Assembly (NCBI GenBank): GCA_964651045.1
Contig: CAZYVD010000053.1
Location: forward strand, 1 to 20,772
Source: CAZYVD01 sp964651045
GTDB lineage: Bacteria > Zhuqueibacterota > QNDG01 > DSAB01
Reading direction: 5' to 3'
Length of the DNA stretch: 20,772 nt
Under the pieces are notes generated by a model. It saw only the letters and a program-made list of their open reading frames with translations. It made no database searches and was not told where the DNA came from. Below, in pieces: positions 14,544 through 20,772 of this stretch. The translations under genes were made by a program, and so were the position numbers. Numbering within the stretch: the first letter of the stretch is position 1; every line of letters begins with the position of its first letter.

Positions 14544-15152
14544 ATGACTAAAAAACGAATAGACATGCTCGTTAAAATGGCGATTTCGGGTGATCAAGAT
14601 GCCTACGAGGAGCTGGTCAGACGTTATCAACCCGGTTTGTTCAAGATGATTTATCAGATGATAAAGAATCGAGAAGAGACAGAGGATCTTGTTCAGGAAA
14701 CATTTATCAAGGCATTCAAGTCACTCGAAAGTTATAATAATAAGTATGCTTTTTCCACCTGGCTCTATAAGATTGCATATAACCACTCTATTGACGCTAT
14801 AAGGAAGAAGAAGTTAAGGGTTTTCTCAATCGACAGGCCCATAAAGGTTAAAGATGGAGATGTGATGCCACAGATTTGTGATGACAGCAGCAGTCCTGAG
14901 AGGGAGCTCATGTACAGAGAAAAGAAAAAGATTATCCATAACTATATCTCCTTGCTTCCGGAGAGATACAGGCGTGTGATAGTGCTCAGACACCAGGAGG
15001 AGTATTCCTATGAAGAGATCAGCAAGATGTTGAATATTCCCATTGGAACCGTAAAGGCGAGGATTTTCAGAGCAAGAGAAATATTAAAAAAGAGATTAAA
15101 AGAAGATGGCTCATCTACGGATAAACTGACAGGAGAGTTTGAGAATAGATAG
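14544..15152 (+). CDS. ECF-type (RpoE-like) RNA polymerase sigma factor
   Basis: A 202-residue sigma factor of group 4. Region 2 covers about residues 24-90 (YEELVRRYQPGLFKMIYQMI, EETEDLVQETFIKAFKSL, FSTWLYKIAYNHSIDAIRKKK) and region 4 about 128-183 (YISLLPERYRRVIVLRHQEEYSYEEISKML, IPIGTVKARIFRAREILKK). Both are complete. ATG 14544 is preferred; a TTG nine bases earlier has no ribosome site either, and GAG at 14537-14539 is the only weak candidate. ECF factors are usually followed by an anti-sigma gene. Here the next gene is convergent, so no co-transcribed regulator exists. It diverges from the DUF5679 operon, with which it shares the intergenic region 14371-14543. Confidence 0.93.
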   Translation: MTKKRIDMLVKMAISGDQDAYEELVRRYQPGLFKMIYQMIKNREETEDLVQETFIKAFKSLESYNNKYAFSTWLYKIAYNHSIDAIRKKKLRVFSIDRPIKVKDGDVMPQICDDSSSPERELMYREKKKIIHNYISLLPERYRRVIVLRHQEEYSYEEISKMLNIPIGTVKARIFRAREILKKRLKEDGSSTDKLTGEFENR

Positions 15153-15183
15153 AGATGAGCCAAGAAGATAAATAATTTTTGTG

Positions 15184-16554
15184 TTAATTTTTAGATCTTA
15201 ATTTAAATTTGTTTATTTTGTTGTGAAGATATGTTCTTGGAATACCAAGCATCTTAGCGGTTCTTGTAATGTTCCAGTTGTTCATGATTAGCTTTTGATG
15301 GATAAATTCTCTCTCGAACTGCTCCCTTGCTTCTTGAAGAGACATGTCTGATGATATATAGGTATACAATCTTAAATTTGAACTCTTTCTTAAAACAGAT
15401 GCAACCATCTTTGGATTAATCTCTTCTTCCTCTACAATCACCATCAATTCTTCGGCAAGATTTTTGAGTTCTCTGATGTTTCCTGGCCAGGAGTAATTCT
15501 GCAGAAGTTGGATTCCCTCCTCAGTTAATCTCTTTGGCGGCACTCCGTGTTCGTGACTATATTGATTTATGAAATGTTCGATGAGAAGAGGAATATCCTC
15601 TTTGCGATCTCTTAAGGGAGGGATTTTAATGTTTAACACATTAAGACGAAAATATAAATCCTTTCTGAACTTTCCACTGTCGATCTCTTTCTGCAGATCT
15701 TTGTTTGTGGCGGCGATGATTCTGACATCTATCTTAATAGATTTATCATCCCCAATCATCTCTATTGTACCCTCCTCTAAGGCACGGAGCACTTTTGATT
15801 GAGTGAACAGGCTCATATCACCAATTTCGTCAAGAAAAAGGGTTCCGCCGTCTGCAGCCTGAAATTTTCCAATCTTATCCTCAAAGGCATTTGTAAAGGC
15901 CCCCTTCTTATGGCCAAATAGTTCGCTTTCAATTAAACTATCGGGAATTGCAGCACAGTTTACTGCAAGAAATCTTTCTCCTGCCCTGCTGCTGCTGTGA
16001 TGTATGGCTCTGGCTACAAGCTCTTTTCCTGTTCCATTTTCCCCCTCAATCAAGACCTTGGAGGTAGTAGAAGCTGCCTTTTCTACAAACTCATTTATCT
16101 CCTCCATTGCCTTGCTCTTTCCGACCATGGCGTATCGTCTCTTTTCGCTCTCAAGGAGCAGGGCCTTTTCTCGCTCGAGGCGTCCCTTTTCAAGAGCGTT
16201 TTTTATTGTTACGAGGACTCTTTCTGTGTCTAAAGGTTTTTCCAAGAAGTCATAGGCACCCTTTTTTGTGGCCTCAACAGCTGTCTGAATTGAACCCTGA
16301 CCAGAAATCATGACTATCTGCACAGACGGCTTTAGCTTTTTTATCTTTGAGAGAATATCCATTCCGCTCATATCTGGAAGTTTCAGATCCAACAGCACAA
16401 GATCAAAAGTTTTTTTCTTGAACTTTGAGATTGTTTCTTCTCCATCGTTTGATGTATCACAATCATATCCCTCATAATCGAGAACATTTGCTAGTATCTC
16501 AGATAGTCTGCGGTCATCGTCGACAATTAATATTTTTTCTTTTTTATTGCTCAT
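15184..16554 (-). CDS. NtrC-family sigma-54-dependent response regulator (orphan)
   Basis: A 456-residue regulator with the full three-domain layout. The receiver domain (7-120) has acidic Asp12-Asp13, phospho-acceptor Asp56 in LLDLKLPDMSG and Lys106 in EKPLD. The AAA+ domain (about 143-375) has Walker A GENGTGKE (171-178), Walker B GGTLFLDE (236-243) and SWPGNIREL (355-363). The sigma-54 contact loop reads GAFTNA (218-223) in place of the usual GAFTGA. A Fis-type helix-turn-helix closes the protein (about 405-455; NWNITRTAKMLGIPRTYLHNKI). ATG 16554 has GGTGG upstream and starts at the usual place; a TTG at 16593 would add 13 atypical residues. No histidine kinase is in the window, so its signal is unknown. 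Confidence 0.93.
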   Translation of the reverse strand: MSNKKEKILIVDDDRRLSEILANVLDYEGYDCDTSNDGEETISKFKKKTFDLVLLDLKLPDMSGMDILSKIKKLKPSVQIVMISGQGSIQTAVEATKKGAYDFLEKPLDTERVLVTIKNALEKGRLEREKALLLESEKRRYAMVGKSKAMEEINEFVEKAASTTSKVLIEGENGTGKELVARAIHHSSSRAGERFLAVNCAAIPDSLIESELFGHKKGAFTNAFEDKIGKFQAADGGTLFLDEIGDMSLFTQSKVLRALEEGTIEMIGDDKSIKIDVRIIAATNKDLQKEIDSGKFRKDLYFRLNVLNIKIPPLRDRKEDIPLLIEHFINQYSHEHGVPPKRLTEEGIQLLQNYSWPGNIRELKNLAEELMVIVEEEEINPKMVASVLRKSSNLRLYTYISSDMSLQEAREQFEREFIHQKLIMNNWNITRTAKMLGIPRTYLHNKINKFKLRSKN

Positions 16555-16872
16555 ATGACCACCCGATGTTTTTGATATACCCACTTTTTGCAATTTTTAT
16601 GCCGTCTCCTTTGTTTACATATCTAAGTGTTGCTTAAATGGTTCCTACAGCCTCTACATGAAAGATTTTGAACTAAGCATAAACTAATATGTTATCTTTA
16701 GATAGCATTACTTCTATTTAAGAAGATATTTCAGTCTAAACCGTAAGATGAGTCTTTTAAAATATTTTAGTAAAGTATGAAATTAATCATAAGGTGTCAA
16801 TAAAATAATACAGTATAGTCAAATTTTTTTGACACCCGAACAATTCTTAATGGCCACTTTATAAAGAAGTAA
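16555..16872. other. Gene-free AT-rich interval between the regulator and the exporter operon
   Basis: These 318 bases separate the start of the NtrC-type gene from the end of the operon that stops at 16873. I find no open frame of interest. The interval contains an imperfect dyad at 16689-16708, a 5-bp inverted repeat at 16711-16725, an AT palindrome TAAAATATTTTA at 16758-16769, and a long dyad at 16793-16836. AAAGGAG near 16606-16612 on the minus strand could serve the alternative TTG start at 16593. I see no sigma-54 (GG-N10-GC) promoter that I would defend. Confidence 0.5.
16793..16836 (-). terminator. Long hairpin after the operon, possible terminator
   Basis: GGTGTCAA (16793-16800) and TTGACACC (16829-16836) pair perfectly. 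After one T-T mismatch, AAAAT (16802-16806) pairs with ATTTT (16823-16827), giving a 14-position stem. It lies 37 bases beyond the stop of the gene ending at 16873. On the minus strand there is no T-run after the stem, so it is not a standard intrinsic terminator; a processing or protein-binding site is also possible. Confidence 0.45.
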
Positions 16873-17832
16873 TTATTTTTTTGAATGATTGAGCAATTCT
16901 TTAGTATATGCAGCAAGAAGAGGAATCATAAGTTCGTGGTGTCCAATGATTGTGTAGCCCTTGCCACCATCTGAAGTTGGTCTTTTAATGACATTGGCTG
17001 TTGGACGGTAATGCCGAATCATATCAAAGTTGGCAGTTATAAAATTTTTAATTTCGCCCTTAATGTTTCTTGCTACACTCAGGGCTTTTAGAAAAACCTC
17101 TGGAAGAACTACAGACGAGCCGAACAGCAGCACTACTCCTCCATTTCCAATACTGGTCAGAAGATTTGCCCATATTCTGAAGTCTCTCAGACTCATGTCT
17201 CCAATGGTTGCTCCATCAGCACTTGAGTGTTGATGAACAATATCTGTGCCAAGAGCTACATGTACTGTCACTGGAATTCTCTTTTCATAACCATGGGCAA
17301 GGATGCTGACATGAATGTTTTTTGGTCGATCTTTGATGATTTGCATTCCAAGCACCTCGCCCAATCCACAGGGGTCTTTGGATGATTTACTGATATTATT
17401 CATGATCTCTGCAGTCTCTCTTGCCATTCCAAACATTCCATTCTTAAGAGACTCTTTCACATCTTCTGAGGTTTTGCCAAAATAGGTCAATTCTACATCA
17501 TGAATTGCGCCTGCTCCGTTCAATGCTACTCCACTTATAAGTCCCAGATTCATTAAGTCTATAATCACAGGGCTCAGGCCAACCTTAATAACATGAGCTC
17601 CCATCATTACCAGAACAGGCCTTTTGTTATTGTATGCAGAGACAATATCTTTAACCAGATTTTTAAGCTCTTTTGCTGCTAAAATAGAAGGAAGAGTATT
17701 CAGGAAAGAGCCGAAGCTTGATCCAGGGTCGAAAGGTTTTCCTAGCATTGTTATGTCGACTGTGCTTTTTCGGTCATTGATGGATATTGTTCTTACTTTT
17801 CTAAGATCGATTTCCTTGTAGCGCGACATCAT
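16873..17832 (-). CDS. Conserved protein of unknown function, possibly deoxyhypusine-synthase-like fold
   Basis: A 319-residue soluble protein. Strong motif-like blocks are visible: MMGAHVIKVGLSPVIIDLM (76-94), LNGAGAIHDVEL (104-115), VHVALGTDIVHQH (190-202), FGSSVVLPEVFLKAL (237-251), ANFDMIRHYRPTANVIKRP (267-285) and IIGHHELMIPLL (295-306). Eight histidines fall in these blocks, and the glycine-rich NGAGAIHD suggests nucleotide binding. I recall similar proteins in other bacteria, some annotated as deoxyhypusine synthase, but the typical lysine active-site context is not evident, so I leave the function open. The start overlaps the previous stop as ATGA (17829-17832), with GGGAG five bases upstream. 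It is the last gene of the operon. Confidence 0.8.
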   Translation of the reverse strand: MMSRYKEIDLRKVRTISINDRKSTVDITMLGKPFDPGSSFGSFLNTLPSILAAKELKNLVKDIVSAYNNKRPVLVMMGAHVIKVGLSPVIIDLMNLGLISGVALNGAGAIHDVELTYFGKTSEDVKESLKNGMFGMARETAEIMNNISKSSKDPCGLGEVLGMQIIKDRPKNIHVSILAHGYEKRIPVTVHVALGTDIVHQHSSADGATIGDMSLRDFRIWANLLTSIGNGGVVLLFGSSVVLPEVFLKALSVARNIKGEIKNFITANFDMIRHYRPTANVIKRPTSDGGKGYTIIGHHELMIPLLAAYTKELLNHSKK

Positions 17833-18644
17833 TTTTTCTCCCTGATATAGCGATTAAATCTGTAATTTTTTAATCTTACTACAATTGTACCTATGAGAGC
17901 CTTGCTCTTCATAAGCACAGGCATTCTTTTTTCATCGTCTGTCAGCCAGATAACAATACGGCCCTTCTGTTTAAAGATTCCTTCATATTTTAGTATTGGT
18001 TCGACAACTATACAGTCGAACTCTCCTGCAGGAACCCGAACATGTTCCTTCTTGTGAACAAGAATCTTTAATTTGTATATTTTCCCTTCGCTGAAATTCT
18101 CTATAAATACAGGCCTTCCCACCTTGAGAGGTATTGTCCTGATAAAATAGAAAGAAGAGAGTACTCCCTGTATGTTGGGGGGAACATCGATTGTATCTTT
18201 CTTATAAAAGACCCTATTGTTTAGCTGGTCATAGATAATAACCCTCTTTTTTCTATATCTACCTTCGTGTATCTTCTTTTTAAATTTCCATGGGAAAATA
18301 CCTTCCATGTCAATAAAGGTCTCTACCCTGTCTCTTACCTTGAAGAATGGATCAAAAAACTTATTTGATTTAGCAGTGGTCACAACATGGTAACATGGTC
18401 TTCCGTTAACCCACTGGGTATCTGGTATGCTCATTCTTGCTTCACCTGCATGTATTATTCCATAGTCAATATTAAAGACAAGATGTTCTCCGACACTGAA
18501 GGCTCTGTTCACATGTTTTCTTATTCTTGGTTCTTTTTTCTCTATCTCTGGATTTGTCTGTGAATAGACCGATAGCACAGATAAGAGAGATAATATGACT
18601 GTTACCTTTAGGTTCGCTCTTTTTTTATTTTTTTCAGTTTTCAT
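17829..18644 (-). CDS. DUF3108 exported protein
   Basis: A 271-residue protein with an N-terminal signal peptide (basic residues 1-13, hydrophobic 14-27, cleavage near YSQ). The body is mostly beta strands with the DUF3108 signatures: FSVGEHLVFNIDYGIIHAGEARM (49-71), YHVVTTAKSNKFFDPFFKVRD (85-105), GVLSSFYFIR and VPAGEFDCIVVEP. DUF3108 proteins are periplasmic and lipid-binding-like; no reaction is known. It starts 4 bases after the phosphatase stop, and its stop overlaps the next start, so it belongs to the exporter operon. An envelope role fits the context but is inference. Confidence 0.85.
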   Translation of the reverse strand: MKTEKNKKRANLKVTVILSLLSVLSVYSQTNPEIEKKEPRIRKHVNRAFSVGEHLVFNIDYGIIHAGEARMSIPDTQWVNGRPCYHVVTTAKSNKFFDPFFKVRDRVETFIDMEGIFPWKFKKKIHEGRYRKKRVIIYDQLNNRVFYKKDTIDVPPNIQGVLSSFYFIRTIPLKVGRPVFIENFSEGKIYKLKILVHKKEHVRVPAGEFDCIVVEPILKYEGIFKQKGRIVIWLTDDEKRMPVLMKSKALIGTIVVRLKNYRFNRYIREKK

Positions 18645-18648
18645 CTTT

Positions 18649-19125
18649 TTATGCTTTCTTGCTGGCTCGATCCAGGATTAGTGGAAGGATTCTTCTTATC
18701 TCTCTTTCCAGTTCTTTCGCACAGTTTCTATACACATCCAGATCTCCTCCGATCGGATCTTCTATCTCACCCCATCCTTCACTTCTCCCAAAATCTTTTA
18801 ATAAGAACACCTTTTCTGCCGCACTTTTCGAAATGGATTGCACAATGTGGCTATGGGTTCTTTCCATTACTAAAATCAAATCTGCATTTTCTATCATCTC
18901 CCTGGACAGATTTGTGGATCTGTGATTGGATATATCGATACCTCTTTCTACCATTGTCATTATTGCTTCGTTTGTTGGCATCATTTCATGTGGAGCCATT
19001 GTTCCTGCAGACCATACTCTTATATCTTTAATTCCCTTTTGGCTTAATATGTTCTTAAGAATTCCTTCTGCCATGGGACTGCGGCAGCTGTTGCCAGTGC
19101 ATACGAACAGTATGTTATAGCTCAT
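18649..19125 (-). CDS. Low-molecular-weight phosphatase (protein tyrosine or arginine phosphatase)
   Basis: A 158-residue cytoplasmic phosphatase. The active-site loop is VCTGNSCRSPM: nucleophile Cys9, Arg15 (the C-x5-R motif). The general-acid aspartate is Asp123 in EDPIGGD. This family removes phosphate from tyrosine or, in YwlE, from arginine. YwlE has Thr in the position that here is Ser13, where tyrosine-specific enzymes usually carry Ile, so arginine phosphatase activity is plausible but unproven. No McsB arginine kinase or tyrosine kinase is in the window. The gene overlaps the end of the upstream threonylcarbamoyl-AMP synthase gene by 11 bases, a neighbourhood also seen around ywlE/ywlC in Bacillus. 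Confidence 0.92.
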   Translation of the reverse strand: MSYNILFVCTGNSCRSPMAEGILKNILSQKGIKDIRVWSAGTMAPHEMMPTNEAIMTMVERGIDISNHRSTNLSREMIENADLILVMERTHSHIVQSISKSAAEKVFLLKDFGRSEGWGEIEDPIGGDLDVYRNCAKELEREIRRILPLILDRASKKA

Positions 19126-19801
19126 CTACTTCTCCCACCAATTCTACTATACTCTCTTTTTTTATTAATCCCTTTCTTACGATCAGTGGAGGGTCGACCG
19201 TCACATCGAGTATTGTTGAGACCTTAGAAGATCTTCTGCTGCCGCCGTCAATGACAAAATCGATCTCTTTGCCAAAATATTCATATACCTCTTGTGCAGT
19301 TGTCGCAGGTTTTGTTCCTTGAGGATTTGCACTGGTAGAGACGAGAGGCTTTTTAAAGATCCGAAGGATGGTCTGGCAAATCGGATCGGATGATGCCCTG
19401 ATTGCAATCTTGTTGTTCATTGAGATGTGTGGTGAGAATACAACTGATGTGTTAAAGATGAGAGTGATCGGTCCTGGCCAGAGTTTGTCGATAACTATTT
19501 CTGCCTTTGATGGTATTTTGTCTACGATTTTAATCACAGATTCTTTGTTTTCTATGAGTATTAAGAATGGTTTGTCAGAACTTCTACCCTTGAGTCTCGA
19601 TATTTTCTCTATAGATTCACTGTTTGTTGCATCACAACCAAGTCCATATACAGTTTCTGTAGGGTATGCAATAGTGGCTCCGTCTTTAAGTAGCAGGGAA
19701 ACATGGGACAGCAGCTGTTCATCAATACCTTCAGAAATTTTTAAGATTTCAGGGTTCATTTCGATTTTTATTGTTTTCGGGTTCTCTAAATTGAATCTCA
19801 T
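19115..19801 (-). CDS. tsaC: Threonylcarbamoyl-AMP synthase (Sua5/YrdC/TsaC family)
   Basis: A 228-residue enzyme that condenses threonine, bicarbonate and ATP to threonylcarbamoyl-AMP, the precursor of t6A at tRNA position 37. The family motifs are YPTETVYGLGCDA (46-58), SRLKGRSSDKPF (68-79), LWPGPITLI (107-115), AIRASSDP (133-140) and STSANPQGTKPATT (155-168). It is the short form without the Sua5 C-terminal domain. The start is uncertain: ATG 19801 has AGGA six bases upstream but overlaps the exporter gene by 53 bases, while ATG 19759 (MNPEIL) overlaps by 11 bases and gives the usual family N-terminus but has no ribosome site. Its stop overlaps the phosphatase start. Confidence 0.92.
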   Translation of the reverse strand: MRFNLENPKTIKIEMNPEILKISEGIDEQLLSHVSLLLKDGATIAYPTETVYGLGCDATNSESIEKISRLKGRSSDKPFLILIENKESVIKIVDKIPSKAEIVIDKLWPGPITLIFNTSVVFSPHISMNNKIAIRASSDPICQTILRIFKKPLVSTSANPQGTKPATTAQEVYEYFGKEIDFVIDGGSRRSSKVSTILDVTVDPPLIVRKGLIKKESIVELVGEVDEL

Positions 19802-20772
19802 ATAGATTCCTGTAGAATGGAGATTTTTCTAACAGACTGTGATGGGAGCCTATGTCCAGAATTCTTCCTCTGTTCATTACCACTATCCTGTCTGCATGTA
19901 TTACTGTACTCAGCCTGTGTGCAATAACAAGCACTGTTCTATTTTTCATTAACTTCTCGATGGCCTCTTGAACCAGCATTTCAGACTCTGCATCGAGAGA
20001 GGAGGTGGCTTCGTCGAGTATAAGGATTGGTGGGTTTTTCAATATTGCCCTTGCTATTGAAATGCGCTGTTTCTGGCCGCCTGATAGTTTTACACCCTTC
20101 TCACCAACCACTGTATACAATCCCTTCTCCATGTTGCAGATAAAGTCCCAGGCATTTGCAGCCTTTGCTGCCATTATGACTCTCCTCTCAGATGCTGATT
20201 CTGCACCATAGCTTATATTAGCAAAGACCGTATCATTAAAAAGAATATTCTCCTGCATTACTATTCCGATCTGTTTTCTGAGAGACCTTAAGTCTATCTC
20301 TCTTATGTCTGTTCCATCTATTTTTATTGCGCCCTCTTTTACATCGTAGAATCTTGGAAGAAGACTCACGAGTGTAGTCTTCCCCGATCCGCTTGGCCCC
20401 ACAAATGCAATTTTTTCACCCTTGTTGATCTTGAGATTAATATCGCAAAGCACCACAGGCTCATTCTCATTATACTGAAATGTTACGTGATTCCATTCGA
20501 TAGAATTTTTCAGCCTCCTGATTACTTTGTATCCAGGTCTGTCGTATTCTTCTTTGGGGTAGTCGAGCACATTGAATACTCTTTCTGCTGCTGCAAGACC
20601 TCTCTGAATAGTATTGTTTAAGCCAGAGAATGTTTTTAATGGCTGAAAGGTTGCGAACAGGATTAAAAGATATCTCACAAAGGCTTCTGCATCGAGCTCG
20701 GTTCCCCTGAACACAAGAGTGCCACCAACCCATAGAAGTCCACTAAAGACAAGCACTCCAAATGTTTCGTTT
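19749..20772 (-). CDS. MsbA-like ABC exporter, C-terminal part (cut by the window edge)
   Basis: The reading frame is open through the window end, so the 5' part of the gene is missing; a GTG at 20756 is internal and not the start. About 340 residues remain. They hold the end of the transmembrane domain (LVFSGLLWVGGTLVFRG, then FATFQPLKTFSGLNNTIQRGLAAAERVF) and the entire nucleotide-binding domain: Walker A GPSGSGKT (20399-20376), Q-loop VMQEN, signature LSGGQ (20087-20073), Walker B ILILDEATSSLD (from about 20027) and switch histidine in IAHRLST (19919). This is a half-transporter fused to its ATPase, as in MsbA, the lipid A flippase. The LSGL-type linker and operon suggest envelope lipid export, but the substrate is not shown. 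Confidence 0.93.
   Translation of the reverse strand, partial: NETFGVLVFSGLLWVGGTLVFRGTELDAEAFVRYLLILFATFQPLKTFSGLNNTIQRGLAAAERVFNVLDYPKEEYDRPGYKVIRRLKNSIEWNHVTFQYNENEPVVLCDINLKINKGEKIAFVGPSGSGKTTLVSLLPRFYDVKEGAIKIDGTDIREIDLRSLRKQIGIVMQENILFNDTVFANISYGAESASERRVIMAAKAANAWDFICNMEKGLYTVVGEKGVKLSGGQKQRISIARAILKNPPILILDEATSSLDAESEMLVQEAIEKLMKNRTVLVIAHRLSTVIHADRIVVMNRGRILDIGSHHSLLEKSPFYRNLYEIQFREPENNKNRNEP

Noticed and set aside
16758..16769. Palindrome TAAAATATTTTA
   Set aside because: A purely A/T palindrome in an AT-rich gap is expected by chance.

Overview
The window is AT-rich bacterial DNA from a Gram-negative (diderm) organism. Evidence for an outer membrane is a FadL/PorV-like beta-barrel protein, a complete MlaE-MlaF-MlaD lipid transporter, an MsbA-type ABC exporter and several exported proteins. 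No gene fixes the taxonomy. The mix (FadL-like barrel with an NPAG motif, S9 peptidases, DUF5679, long GpmI, orphan NtrC-type regulator) suggests a poorly cultured lineage of the FCB/candidate-phylum type, but this is inference. There are no mobile elements, CRISPR arrays, rRNAs or tRNAs that I can see. This looks like chromosomal core and semi-core sequence.

Layout, left to right. (1) 1-1417, plus strand: the serine-rich 3' end of an unknown gene, then the outer-membrane barrel gene, closed by a strong hairpin terminator at 1425-1468 that also faces the convergent minus-strand genes. (2) 4708-1485, minus: an exported S9 prolyl-oligopeptidase-family protein with a formylglycine-generating-enzyme-like C-terminal domain, then a small cysteine-rich DUF6125-like protein. 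(3) 12873-4892, minus: one long run of closely spaced genes: divergent polysaccharide deacetylase, PdxJ-like protein, DUF362/ferredoxin protein, a small unknown ORF, TrmO, GpmI, MlaE, MlaF, MlaD. (4) 14370-12991, minus: a 49-residue DUF5679 zinc-ribbon protein and a polytopic membrane protein with a Lys/Glu tail. (5) 14544-15152, plus: an ECF sigma factor. (6) 16554-15184, minus: an orphan NtrC-family response regulator, followed upstream by the only long gene-free stretch (16555-16872). (7) 20772-16873, minus: MsbA-like exporter (cut by the window edge), threonylcarbamoyl-AMP synthase, low-molecular-weight phosphatase, DUF3108 protein and an unrecognised conserved protein, with overlapping or nearly overlapping starts and stops.

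How they fit together: much of the window serves the cell envelope (Mla transporter, exporter, barrel, exported peptidase, divergent polysaccharide deacetylase, DUF3108). Two genes in separate operons act in sequence on the same tRNA modification: TsaC makes the t6A precursor and TrmO methylates t6A. Sigma and sigma-54-dependent regulators sit in the middle without their usual partners.

The most unusual item is the PdxJ-like protein. It aligns along its whole length with pyridoxine 5'-phosphate synthase, but all three catalytic residues and several phosphate-binding residues are replaced, so it probably does something else. Next are the peptidase/FGE-like fusion, the exact 38-residue repeat in MlaD, and the unrecognised conserved protein at 16873-17832.
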